A program made the translations under genes and the position numbers. From assembly GCA_947166155.1 (NCBI GenBank), contig CAMVDC010000010.1, positions 1 to 33,541 on the forward strand: 33,541 bases of DNA. The letters are read 5' to 3'. This DNA comes from an uncultured Prevotellaceae bacterium (GTDB taxonomy: Bacteria > Bacteroidota > Bacteroidia > Bacteroidales > Bacteroidaceae). This document shows positions 24,688 to 32,109 of this stretch, in pieces. Below the pieces are notes generated by a model. The model saw nothing but the letters and a program-made list of their open reading frames with translations. It was not told the origin of the DNA and ran no database searches. Every line of letters starts with the position of its first letter. Position 1 is the first letter of the stretch.

Positions 24688-24781
24688 CGTCGGTCAGTTG
24701 TATGGATTGTAAGGTTTATAATAACGCAAAATTCCCCGTCATTTCCGCTTGGAAACTGAGAGGGATTTGCACATGATCGTT

Positions 24782-25414
24782 CTAAATTTTCTTTCCGCCC
24801 AACACGCAACACAGTGTTTCGACTATGATGTTGGCATCGGTCAACAACGAGCGGTGGTGTAGATAGTCGAGGTCCATGTCGAGCCGTCGTATCATTTTCT
24901 CCATCGTGTCGGTATATCCGTTGTGCAGGGTGGCATTCGATGTGACTCCCGGTCGGCTGACGTATAGGTCGGCATAGTCGGGTCGGTGTTGCATGATTTG
25001 GCGTATGAAGTACTCGCGCTCGGGTCGGTATCCCACGAACGACATGTCGCCTGTCAGCACATTGAGCAGTTGTGGCAATTCGTCGAGATGGTGTGAGCGC
25101 AGGAAGCGTCCCACTTGGGTCAGGCGGTCGTCTTGTTCCTGAGCCAACTGTGGGCCTTCATCCTCGGCCGTGGTTTTCATCGTCCTGAACTTCCATATCC
25201 TGAACGTACGGCCACGATATCCCACACGTTCTTGCCTGTAAAATACGGGTCCCTCGCCCTCAATCAGTTGAGCCAGCGATATGACGAGGAAAAGCGGGAA
25301 TGTGCAAACCAAACCCACTGCAGCGCCCACGAAATCAAACAGGCGTTTTATGCAGCGGCCTATCCACGACATACCATCTTTTGGCTTTATTTGTTTATCC
25401 GATTCTATCTTCAT
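24782..25414 (-). CDS. Undecaprenyl-phosphate sugar-1-phosphate transferase (initiating enzyme)
   Basis: A 210-residue monotopic phosphoglycosyl transferase of the PglC/WcaJ catalytic-core type. RCIKRLFDFVGAAVGLVCTFPLFLV is the re-entrant membrane helix. FRIWKFRTMKT, HHLDELPQLLNVLTGDMSFVGYRPE and VSRPGVTS are the family signatures, with the catalytic Asp-Glu in LDELPQ. It attaches the first sugar phosphate to undecaprenyl phosphate and so commits precursor to this pathway. The short form lacks the four extra N-terminal helices of WcaJ-type proteins. It is the first gene of the cluster, behind a TAACTTTG promoter and a structured leader of about 100 bases. Confidence 0.92.
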   Translation of the reverse strand: MKIESDKQIKPKDGMSWIGRCIKRLFDFVGAAVGLVCTFPLFLVISLAQLIEGEGPVFYRQERVGYRGRTFRIWKFRTMKTTAEDEGPQLAQEQDDRLTQVGRFLRSHHLDELPQLLNVLTGDMSFVGYRPEREYFIRQIMQHRPDYADLYVSRPGVTSNATLHNGYTDTMEKMIRRLDMDLDYLHHRSLLTDANIIVETLCCVLGGKKI

Positions 25415-25470
25415 TAATCTTATTACGCAATTCTATAAACAGAAACGTAAGTGTATGCTTATTTATTGTG

Positions 25471-25520
25471 GCGCCAGCGATTTTTTTATTAACAATTTTT
25501 TAAGTCTGGCGCAAAAATCG
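25471..25520 (-). promoter_or_regulatory. Structured leader with two interleaved inverted repeats
   Basis: GCGCCAG (25471-25477) pairs with CTGGCGC (25506-25512), and CGATTTTT (25478-25485) pairs with AAAAATCG (25513-25520). The arms are interleaved, so the two stems would form a pseudoknot or exclude each other in the leader of the exopolysaccharide transcript. This layout suggests a switchable RNA or attenuator, although protein-binding DNA sites would look similar. Confidence 0.45.
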
Positions 25521-25522
25521 CG

Positions 25523-25530
25523 CAAAGTTA
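25523..25530 (-). promoter_or_regulatory. Promoter -7 box for the exopolysaccharide operon
   Basis: The minus strand reads TAACTTTG, an exact -7 match. The transcript would begin near 25516, giving a leader of about 100 bases before ATG 25414, longer than at other promoters in the window. Confidence 0.6.
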
Positions 25531-25573
25531 CAAAATATATTAGATATAACAACTATTCATTAACATTTTTTAC

Positions 25574-25581
25574 TACCTTTG
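25574..25581 (+). promoter_or_regulatory. Promoter -7 box for the secreted hydrolase
   Basis: TACCTTTG matches TAnnTTTG. It lies 44 bases upstream of ATG 25626 and diverges from the exopolysaccharide promoter. Confidence 0.6.
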
Positions 25582-25625
25582 CACATGAAAAGAGACGAAC
25601 AACCATAAATAGAGGACTACTAAGT

Positions 25626-26765
25626 ATGAACATCAAGCACATATTAACGAGCGTGGCTGTCATCGCCGCATGTGGGTGGAATTGCAGCGCAACGGCACAG
25701 ATGAGTCGCGAAAAAGCCGAAGAGGTACGCAAACAAATCATATCGCAATGGAAGGCCGACGAACGCACCCGGCTGCAGAACGATGCCGAGGCAAAATGTG
25801 TGAGGCAAGGCGAACTGAGCATGCCCTACGACGTTAAGACCTTCGGAGCCGAACCCTCCGACGGACGGTCGTTGTGGATTTCGCTTCATGGTGGCGGAAA
25901 TGCTCCCAAAGCCCTCAACGACAGCCAGTGGGAGAACCAGAAAGTGTTGTATCAGCCTGCCGAAGGCATCTATGTTGCCCCGCGTGCACCATGGGACGAC
26001 TGGGACATGTGGTTCAAGCCGCCCATCGACCCCATGTACGAGCAGCTCATACGCACGTGCGTAATATATTATAATGTGAACCCCGACAAGGTTTACCTCC
26101 TGGGCTATTCGGCCGGCGGCGACGGCGTGTGGCGCATGGCTCCGCGCATGGCCGACCACTGGGCAGCCGCCTCGATGATGGCTGGCCACCCGGGCGATGT
26201 CGATATGCGTCCGCTTCGCAACCTGCCGTTCATGATATGGTGTGGCGGCAACGATGCTGCCTACGACCGCAACCGCATCGACGCCGAGCGCGGACGACAG
26301 ATGGACTCGCTACGCCGCTCCGACCCCGAAGGCTACATCCACGAGACCCACATACTCCCAGGAAAGCCTCACTGGATGGACCTCGAAGACAAGGCTGCAC
26401 TGCCGTGGATGGCACAGTATCGTCGCAACCCCTACCCTGCCACCGTCGTATGGGTTCAGGGCGACAGGATGCGACCGCAATTCTATTGGTTGGGAGTTTC
26501 AACCTCCGAGGCAAAGAAGGGCAGCTACATCAAAGCCACCATCAAGGGCAATACCATCACGATAGACACCGACGACTACACCGAAGCGACGCTCTACCTC
26601 AACGACACTCTCGTCAACCTCGACAAGAGCATCACCGTGCGCCACGGACGCAAGACAGTGTTCAAAGGCAAGCTCCCGCGCACCGAGGCCAACCTGCGTT
26701 CATCGCTTGCCGAGCGTGGCGACCCCAGCTATTGTTTCCCGGCAAAAGTGACGGTGAAACTGTAG
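25626..26765 (+). CDS. Secreted alpha/beta hydrolase (esterase, CE1/PHB-depolymerase-like)
   Basis: A 379-residue exported protein. The track ORF is 115 codons longer, but those codons run through the divergent promoter. MNIKHILTSVAVIAACGWNCSATAQ is a signal peptide, so ATG 25626 is the start. LWISLHGGGNAP gives the oxyanion region, YLLGYSAGGDGVWRM the nucleophile elbow with the catalytic serine, FMIWCGGNDAAYDRN the likely acid region, and LPGKPHWMD the catalytic histidine. The family includes feruloyl and acetyl esterases and short-chain polyester depolymerases. The C-terminal 80 residues add a small beta-rich domain (GNTITIDTDDYTEATLYLNDTLV). Its position beside an O-acyl polysaccharide locus invites a deacylase idea, but this is inference. 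Confidence 0.82.
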   Translation: MNIKHILTSVAVIAACGWNCSATAQMSREKAEEVRKQIISQWKADERTRLQNDAEAKCVRQGELSMPYDVKTFGAEPSDGRSLWISLHGGGNAPKALNDSQWENQKVLYQPAEGIYVAPRAPWDDWDMWFKPPIDPMYEQLIRTCVIYYNVNPDKVYLLGYSAGGDGVWRMAPRMADHWAAASMMAGHPGDVDMRPLRNLPFMIWCGGNDAAYDRNRIDAERGRQMDSLRRSDPEGYIHETHILPGKPHWMDLEDKAALPWMAQYRRNPYPATVVWVQGDRMRPQFYWLGVSTSEAKKGSYIKATIKGNTITIDTDDYTEATLYLNDTLVNLDKSITVRHGRKTVFKGKLPRTEANLRSSLAERGDPSYCFPAKVTVKL

Positions 26766-26845
26766 GCTTTTCTCCACCATAAATCCCACTTAATTTACTC
26801 CGACTCCACCCCCATCCACAGGTACTTGTAGAGGGGTGTAAAAAT

Positions 26846-26923
26846 GAGTGCGCACTCGCAGGCCCGAGAGTGCGCACTCACAGGCCCGAGAGCGCGCACT
26901 CACAGCCCCGCGAGTGCGCGCTC
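26846..26923. repeat. Four-unit 22-bp palindromic minisatellite, array 2
   Basis: Units start at 26846, 26868, 26890 and 26912 with the same 22-bp period and the same GAGTGCGCACTC core as the array at 5116-5197, differing by a few substitutions. The lead-in AAAAAT directly before the first unit is shared by both arrays. There is no spacer diversity. Confidence 0.85.
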
Positions 26924-26988
26924 ATTTTTGCAAAAACACGCAGGTGCATTTTTTTGCCTGCTTCCCCGCCTCATTTTTTCTGTCTATT

Positions 26989-27122
26989 CGCCTCCGTTCG
27001 GATGTCCCCCTCGCCTTCGTCCTTTTTTCCTCTTCTCTTCGTTCGGATGTTCCCTCGCCTCCGTTCGGATGTCCCCTCGCCTTCGTCCTTTTTTTCCTCT
27101 TCCCTTCGTTCATCTGTACCCT
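26989..27122 (+). repeat. 67-bp tandem duplication, pyrimidine-rich
   Basis: Two copies of about 67 bp start with CGCCTCCGTTCGGATGTCCC at 26989 and 27056. Within each, the phrase CGTTCGGATGT or a variant recurs, so a shorter ancestral unit is likely. The copies differ by small substitutions and a one-base indel. No coding role is seen. Confidence 0.65.
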
Positions 27123-27301
27123 CCATCCGTCCTTTTTTACATTCGCGCCCCGTCAGTGTTCGGCGGTTTTCCCGCCGAATTATCCATCCGCCCCGCCAGT
27201 GTCCTGCCCTTTTGTCATCTTTTCGCGTCATTTTGTCTTATTTCCTACATTGGAACAAAGTTTGAACTGCACCATTACAGAAACGAAAGGAGAACCAAAC
27301 C

Positions 27302-29404
27302 ATGAATACAAACCAAAACAACCAACCAGGAAACGGAAGCCAAAAGGAATTCAACCTCGAGGCTCTGAAGAAATATGCCACCAACCTCGTTGAGCAGGCT
27401 CGCCAAGGCAAGCTCGACCCGGTCATTGGCCGCGACGAGGAGATACGTCGTGTGCTGCAAATCCTCTCGCGCCGTACAAAGAACAACCCTGTGCTCATAG
27501 GCGAACCGGGCACCGGCAAGACCGCCATCGTCGAAGGCCTGGCCCACCGCATCCTGCGCGGCGACGTGCCTGAAAACCTGAAACAGAAACAACTCTACTC
27601 GCTCGACATGGGTGCGCTCATCGCCGGCGCCAAGTATCAGGGCGAGTTTGAGGAACGACTGAAGGCGGTGGTCAACGCCGTGGTCGAGAGCGAGGGAAGC
27701 ATCATCCTCTTCATCGACGAAATCCACACCCTCGTGGGTGCAGGTCAGACTCAGGGTGCCATGGATGCCGCCAACATCCTGAAGCCGGCACTGGCGCGCG
27801 GCGAACTGAGGGCCATCGGTGCCACCACGCTCGACGAGTATCAGAAATACTTCGAGAAAGATAAGGCACTCGAACGCCGGTTCCAGACCGTCATGGTCGA
27901 TGAGCCAGACGTGGCAAGCAGCATCAGCATACTGCGTGGATTGAAAGAACGATACGAAAACCACCACAAGGTGCGTATCAAGGACGATGCCATCATTGCG
28001 GCCGTCGAACTGTCGAACCGCTACATCACCGAACGCTTCCTCCCCGACAAGGCCATCGACCTCATGGACGAGGCCGCCGCACACCTGCGCATGGAGCGCG
28101 ACTCGGTGCCGGAGGAGATGGACGAACTCAGCCGCCGCATCAAGCAACTGGAGATTGAGCGGGCCGCCATCAAGCGCGAGGGCGACAAGGCCAAGACCGA
28201 CGAACTGAAGCAGGAGTTGCAGAAACTCAATGCCGAGTACGACGAGATGAACCGCAAGTGGCAGGCCGAACGCTCGCTGCTGGGCAAGATTCAGCAGGCC
28301 AAGGCTCAGATCGAGCAGCTGAAGTTCGAAGCCGATCGCGCCGAACGCGAGGGCAACTACGGACGTGTGGCTGAAATCCGATACGGAAAGATAAAGACCA
28401 TCGAAGACGACATAAGCCGCACTCAGGCCGAGCTGGCACAGACCCAGGCGGGCAATGCTATGATAAAGGAAGAAGTGACTGCCGACGATATTGCCGACGT
28501 AGTGGCACGGTGGACGGGCATACCTGTGAGCAAGATGATGCAAAGCGAACGCGAGAAGCTGTTGCATCTGGAGGAGGAACTCCACCGCCGTGTCGTGGGT
28601 CAGGACGAAGCCATCAATGCCGTGAGCGATGCCGTCCGTCGCAGCCGTGCAGGCCTGCAAGACCCGCGCCGACCGATAGGCAGCTTCATCTTCCTCGGAC
28701 CTACCGGAGTGGGAAAGACCGAACTGGCAAAGGCTCTGGCCGACTACCTCTTCAACGACGAAAGTCTCATGACACGTATCGACATGAGCGAATATCAAGA
28801 GAAATATAGCGTCTCGCGACTCATCGGTGCACCTCCAGGATATATTGGATATGACGAGGGAGGTCAGCTCACCGAAGCCGTAAGGCGCAAACCATACAGC
28901 GTGGTGCTGTTCGACGAAATCGAGAAGGCACATCCCGACGTGTTCAACATCCTGCTGCAGGTGCTCGACGACGGACGTCTGACCGACAACAAGGGACGCA
29001 CCGTCAACTTCAAGAACACCATCATCATCATGACATCCAACTGCACTGCCGACCAGCTACACGCATTGATGCGGCCGGAGTTCCTGAACCGAATCGACGA
29101 GATCATCACGTTCAAGGCATTGAGCGAGACGGAAATCAGGCAGGTTGTCGAGATGCAGATTGGCGGAGTGAGCCGCATGTTGGCCGAAAACGGCATCAAG
29201 TTGACCCTCACACCTGCCGCCATCGACCTCCTGGCCAGTGCCGGCTACGACCCGCAGTTTGGCGCACGACCAGTGAAACGTGCCATACAGCGGCTGCTGC
29301 TCAACGAACTCTCGAAGCAGATACTGGCTGGAAGCATCAACAAAGACCACACCGTTGTGGTCGATGCCTCGGCCGACAGCCTCAGCTTCAGCCAAGGAGA
29401 ATGA
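27302..29404 (+). CDS. clpB: ClpB-like AAA+ disaggregase lacking the N-domain
   Basis: A 700-residue cytosolic hexameric chaperone that threads aggregated proteins through its pore. AAA1 has GEPGTGKTA and [10 protein letters not shown]. The coiled-coil middle domain (about residues 270-395, rich in Glu/Lys/Arg) marks it as ClpB rather than ClpA or ClpC. AAA2 has [25 protein letters not shown] and [14 protein letters not shown]. The roughly 150-residue N-domain is absent: the protein begins near [13 protein letters not shown] after a short polar leader. A segment of about 20 residues usually found between TSN and [11 protein letters not shown] in AAA2 is also reduced to about ten. Both changes are in frame. 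A full-length ClpB may exist elsewhere in the genome. It is followed by a strong terminator. Confidence 0.88.
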   Translation: MNTNQNNQPGNGSQKEFNLEALKKYATNLVEQARQGKLDPVIGRDEEIRRVLQILSRRTKNNPVLIGEPGTGKTAIVEGLAHRILRGDVPENLKQKQLYSLDMGALIAGAKYQGEFEERLKAVVNAVVESEGSIILFIDEIHTLVGAGQTQGAMDAANILKPALARGELRAIGATTLDEYQKYFEKDKALERRFQTVMVDEPDVASSISILRGLKERYENHHKVRIKDDAIIAAVELSNRYITERFLPDKAIDLMDEAAAHLRMERDSVPEEMDELSRRIKQLEIERAAIKREGDKAKTDELKQELQKLNAEYDEMNRKWQAERSLLGKIQQAKAQIEQLKFEADRAEREGNYGRVAEIRYGKIKTIEDDISRTQAELAQTQAGNAMIKEEVTADDIADVVARWTGIPVSKMMQSEREKLLHLEEELHRRVVGQDEAINAVSDAVRRSRAGLQDPRRPIGSFIFLGPTGVGKTELAKALADYLFNDESLMTRIDMSEYQEKYSVSRLIGAPPGYIGYDEGGQLTEAVRRKPYSVVLFDEIEKAHPDVFNILLQVLDDGRLTDNKGRTVNFKNTIIIMTSNCTADQLHALMRPEFLNRIDEIITFKALSETEIRQVVEMQIGGVSRMLAENGIKLTLTPAAIDLLASAGYDPQFGARPVKRAIQRLLLNELSKQILAGSINKDHTVVVDASADSLSFSQGE

Positions 29405-29425
29405 TGCAGCGATGCATGAAACGAC

Positions 29426-29459
29426 AAAAGGGGTTCCCGTCAGTGGGAACCCCTTTTTT
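29426..29459 (+). terminator. Rho-independent terminator after clpB
   Basis: AAAAGGGGTTCCC and GGGAACCCCTTTT make a perfect 13-bp stem with a 6-base loop, followed by more T residues. It starts 22 bases after the clpB stop and could end transcription from either strand. Confidence 0.9.
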
Positions 29460-29558
29460 GTAAGAAGTAAAGGAGCTAAAGGGAAGTGAAAGGGACTTTA
29501 GGCCTTTGCTTTTATCATTTTTCACACCAAAACATCAACGAAATCAGAAAAGAATTCG

Positions 29559-29566
29559 TAACTTTG
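29559..29566 (+). promoter_or_regulatory. Promoter -7 box for the AraC-type regulator
   Basis: TAACTTTG is an exact TAnnTTTG match. The start would be near 29573, some 20 bases before ATG 29592. Confidence 0.6.
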
Positions 29567-29591
29567 CCCTCGATAAATCTAATATAGCCAG

Positions 29592-30728
29592 ATGATACCT
29601 ATCACAGAACTTAACAAGACAGAATACCTCGTCCTCTTCGCTGCCAACCTCGTGTTCATCGTGACACACCTCTACGGCTGGCTGCTGAAGTGGTTCTACA
29701 AGCCGCAGGCCTACGGCGAGAACTTCGTGCAACTGTTTCCTGCCTACAAGGCTGTGGGGTGGCTCTATCTGTTGCAGATGTTAGAGCTGCCATACCTGCT
29801 GCACATCGGGCAGGACGACACCCTGCTCTACGCCAACAGTTTTGCAATGCTTGTCTATCCACTGCTGTTGCTGGCCATGTGCGAGGGTTATTTCTTCCCC
29901 GATGTTCACCGCCGCTGGCGCGACTACATGCTGTTCATGCCGTCGATCGCAGTCCTCATCCCGCTACTGCTACAGGCCATAGGGCTAATCATCCTGCCTG
30001 AGTGGCACCGCACTGCAACCTTCATCGTGGTGGGTATGCTGTTCATCTGGCAGTTCGGCCTCACCATCAGCATGGCTCTGCGCATCGGCCGTGCCATACG
30101 TCGGGTGAACGAAGACACATACGCCGATATCGACGACTTCCCGACACGCACGGGCGAGAAGATGCAGTGGTTGCCCACATGCGTGTGCCTGCTCATGGCC
30201 ATCAACTTCTTCATCGACGACCCCGCGGTGAAGGCCTGTCGCGATGTCTTCTTCACCATTTGCAACGTGTGGTTCTGCATCTACACCCTCAACCCGCGGC
30301 GAAAGGCATTCGAAAAGGAAGAGAAGCCCCTGCCCCAACCAGTTCCTGTGAAAGACGCACAGGGAAATGGTGGCACCCCCTCCCGTCTCAGCGACGAGCG
30401 CTACAGGGAATTGAGCCAACAGCTGGAGTCCCTGCTCACCGACGAGCACATATTCACCGAGCAACACATCACAGCCGACATCCTGATGCGACGTCTCGGC
30501 ATCAACGCCAACTACCTCACCGAACTAATCCAGCGCAGCGGCTATGCTTCGTTTTACGACATGATTTGCCAGCACCGCGTACGCCATGCTATCGCCCTCA
30601 TCCACCAACACCCCGACCGCCTGCTGGCCGACATCGCCGACAGCTGCGGCTTCTCCTCACCATCCAGCATGGCCAAGGCCTTCGCCTCGCAAGGCAAGCG
30701 CTCCCCCTCCACCTACCGCCACGGTTGA
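29592..30728 (+). CDS. Membrane-anchored AraC family transcriptional regulator
   Basis: A 378-residue protein. The N-terminal 235 residues hold about seven hydrophobic helices (for example LVLFAANLVFIVTHLYGWLL and FAMLVYPLLLLAMCEGYFF), a 7-TM sensor type common in Bacteroidota. After a charged linker, residues of about 270-375 form the AraC DNA-binding domain with two helix-turn-helix units: ITADILMRRLGINANYLTELIQRSGYASFYDM and LADIADSCGFSSPSSMAKAFASQGKRSPSTYR. It probably reads a membrane or periplasmic signal and activates a nearby or distant promoter; the target is not evident. Its stop codon (30726-30728) lies within the first unit of the palindrome array, so the array abuts or has replaced its original 3' end. 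Confidence 0.87.
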   Translation: MIPITELNKTEYLVLFAANLVFIVTHLYGWLLKWFYKPQAYGENFVQLFPAYKAVGWLYLLQMLELPYLLHIGQDDTLLYANSFAMLVYPLLLLAMCEGYFFPDVHRRWRDYMLFMPSIAVLIPLLLQAIGLIILPEWHRTATFIVVGMLFIWQFGLTISMALRIGRAIRRVNEDTYADIDDFPTRTGEKMQWLPTCVCLLMAINFFIDDPAVKACRDVFFTICNVWFCIYTLNPRRKAFEKEEKPLPQPVPVKDAQGNGGTPSRLSDERYRELSQQLESLLTDEHIFTEQHITADILMRRLGINANYLTELIQRSGYASFYDMICQHRVRHAIALIHQHPDRLLADIADSCGFSSPSSMAKAFASQGKRSPSTYRHG

Positions 30729-30804
30729 CCTATGCTGCAACACCGTTGCAGTCAACCTATGCTGCAACACCGTTGCAGTTAACCTACGCTGCAACACCGT
30801 TGCA
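30724..30804 (+). repeat. Three-unit REP-like palindrome array (27-bp period)
   Basis: Units at 30724, 30751 and 30778 each read about GTCAACCTATGCTGCAACACCGTTGCA, the core being GCTGCAAC-ACC-GTTGCAG(C). Each unit can fold into a hairpin with 7-8 bp arms and a 3-base loop, preceded by a conserved CTAT/CTAC tetranucleotide. Single copies recur in the same orientation at 31257-31275 and 32033-32051, inside and at the end of the adjacent transposase gene. This is the pattern of REP sequences mobilised by RAYT transposases. Confidence 0.82.
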
Positions 30805-30848
30805 GCAAAAAAGACAAAGAACAAACAAAAAAAACAGGAAAAAGAACT

Positions 30849-32063
30849 ATGGACAAAGAAGCCTTCGAGAAGCACAAACCCTTTGCCGGCGAGAAGAAGC
30901 CCTCCATGCTTCGCCGACGCATAGGCCACGACTATGAATCGCGACGCATCTACCTCATCACCATGACGGTAGAGGGCCGCCGTCCCCTGTTGGGCACCCT
31001 CGTAGGCGATGCCGATGCACACGATGACAGCCCCGAGGCACCAAGGGTGGAGCCATCTCCCTTAGGATTGGAAGTACAACAATGCTGGTTCTCCATCCAT
31101 GAGCACTATCCCGAAGTTGAGGTACTCTCACTCCAGCTGATGCCCGACCACCTGCATGGCATCCTCTTTGTCACCCACCAGATGGAGCAGCACCTGGGCA
31201 TGGTCCTCAAAGGCTTCAAGGCCGGCTGCAACAAAGCCTACCGTCAGTTCCCCTATGCTGCAACAATGTTGCAGCAAAGAGGAACCAATGGAAAGGACGA
31301 CCGCACCCACGGCTTCCTCTTCTCTCGCAACTACAACGACCACATCCTCGAAGGTGCTGGCGAACTGGAACGTTGGTTCCAGTATCTGCACGACAACCCC
31401 CGCCGCCTTGCCATCCGTCGCAGCCACCCCGACTACTTCCGCGTGCGCTTCGACATCGCCATCAAAGGACAGACCTATGCCGCCATCGGCAACCGCTTCC
31501 TACTTGACAGTCCCGAGAAGGTACAAGTGCAATGCTCACGCCGTCTCACCGACGAGCAGGTGGCAGAAATCGTCAGCACCATGCTGGCCAAAGCTCACCG
31601 CGGGGCGGTGCTCGTCTCTCCCGCCATCTCCAAGGGTGAGCAGGACGTGATGCGGGCAGCACTCGATGCACGTCTGCCCCTCATCTTCCTAACCCCATGG
31701 GGCTTCAATGACTTCTCACGCCCCGGCCACCAATACTACGAAGCCTGTGCCGAAGGACGCTTCCTCATCCTGGCCCCATGGCCCCACGAGAACCAACGCA
31801 TCCCCCTCACCCGCAACATGTGTCTCGCCCTAAACACCATGGCAGCCACCATCTGCCAGAAGTATGCACACCTCCCTCTGCCTCTGCCCCCGTCCCTCCA
31901 CTCCTCTGCCTTCCGTTTCTCCGCCTTCCGTCCCCTCTGCCTTCCGTCCCTCTGCCTTCCGTTCCCTCTGCCTTCCGTTCCCTCTGCCTTCCGTCCCCTC
32001 TGCCTTCCGTCCCTCCTCCACCTGTCTTCTATGCTGCAACACCGTTGCAGCAAAGGAAGCTAA
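30849..32063 (+). CDS. RAYT/IS200-like HUH transposase with DprA-like C-terminal domain
   Basis: A 404-residue protein. Residues of about 25-200 are a Y1 (HUH) transposase domain: MPDHLHGILFV supplies His101 and His103, and FSRNYNDHILEG supplies the likely catalytic Tyr162. Such RAYT enzymes nick single-stranded REP hairpins. Residues of about 205-337 are an extra domain resembling the DprA/SLOG Rossmann fold: GAVLVSPAISKGEQDVMRAAL, then IPLTRNMCLALNTMA, comparable to the DprA RNRIIAGLS block. DprA binds single-stranded DNA and loads RecA. The last 65 residues are Leu/Pro/Ser-rich, come from a CT-rich minisatellite and a REP copy, and are probably read-through. A REP copy also lies in frame at residues 137-143. 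The fused domain is inferred from pattern and needs a profile search. Confidence 0.72.
   Translation: MDKEAFEKHKPFAGEKKPSMLRRRIGHDYESRRIYLITMTVEGRRPLLGTLVGDADAHDDSPEAPRVEPSPLGLEVQQCWFSIHEHYPEVEVLSLQLMPDHLHGILFVTHQMEQHLGMVLKGFKAGCNKAYRQFPYAATMLQQRGTNGKDDRTHGFLFSRNYNDHILEGAGELERWFQYLHDNPRRLAIRRSHPDYFRVRFDIAIKGQTYAAIGNRFLLDSPEKVQVQCSRRLTDEQVAEIVSTMLAKAHRGAVLVSPAISKGEQDVMRAALDARLPLIFLTPWGFNDFSRPGHQYYEACAEGRFLILAPWPHENQRIPLTRNMCLALNTMAATICQKYAHLPLPLPPSLHSSAFRFSAFRPLCLPSLCLPFPLPSVPSAFRPLCLPSLLHLSSMLQHRCSKGS
31257..31275 (+). repeat. REP-like palindrome inside the transposase gene
   Basis: GCTGCAAC-AAT-GTTGCAGC is the same palindrome as in the upstream array with a changed loop, again preceded by CTAT. 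It is in frame and encodes part of YAATMLQQR in the transposase. Confidence 0.75.
31904..32013 (+). repeat. CT-rich minisatellite (about 7 x 15-17 bp) in the transposase 3' end
   Basis: The phrase CTGCCTTCCGT (one copy CCGCCTTCCGT) recurs seven times with spacers of T/C runs. The unit length alternates between 15 and 17 bases, so the translated phase changes and yields the Leu/Pro/Ser-rich tail. Length variation here would move the stop of the gene. Confidence 0.75.
32033..32051 (+). repeat. REP-like palindrome at the end of the transposase gene
   Basis: GCTGCAAC-ACC-GTTGCAGC, identical in core to the upstream array and preceded by CTAT. It lies 10 bases before the stop codon, so the last residues (MLQHRCSKGS) are encoded by it. 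Confidence 0.8.
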
Positions 32064-32109
32064 AAGCCCCACTTCTCCACCCACAAACTTTCCTCTCAGC
32101 GTATTTTTT

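Larger units (their letters stand above)
26766..27301. other. Repeat-rich intergenic region (536 bp) before clpB
   Basis: It contains the second 22-bp array (26846-26923) and then a strongly pyrimidine-rich plus strand with a 67-bp tandem duplication (26989-27122). Long overlapping track ORFs here (26844-27305, 26848-27393, 26870-27265 and the minus-strand ones) are low-complexity and differ in every frame, so none is accepted. A possible weak promoter lies near 27227-27254 (TTTTG then TACATTGG). Confidence 0.6.

Noticed and set aside
23995-24759. 254-codon plus-strand ORF opposite wza
   Set aside because: It is antisense to the Wza N-terminal region, with Cys/His/Val-rich translation and no recognisable domain.
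25281-25625. 115-codon N-terminal extension of the secreted hydrolase
   Set aside because: It crosses the divergent promoters and the sugar transferase gene, and the signal peptide begins at 25626.
26844-27393. Overlapping 131-181 codon ORFs in three frames
   Set aside because: They translate palindromic and CT-rich repeats, are all low-complexity, and run into the start of clpB. No frame is favoured.
27275-28933. 552-codon minus-strand ORF opposite clpB
   Set aside because: It is antisense to a strongly conserved AAA+ gene, and its translation is rich in Val/His/Leu/Phe with no family pattern. It arises from codon bias on the coding strand.
30002-30937. 311-codon plus-strand ORF overlapping the AraC gene
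   Set aside because: It is an out-of-frame shadow with His/Arg/Pro-rich sequence that runs through the palindrome array; the AraC frame has clear helix-turn-helix motifs.
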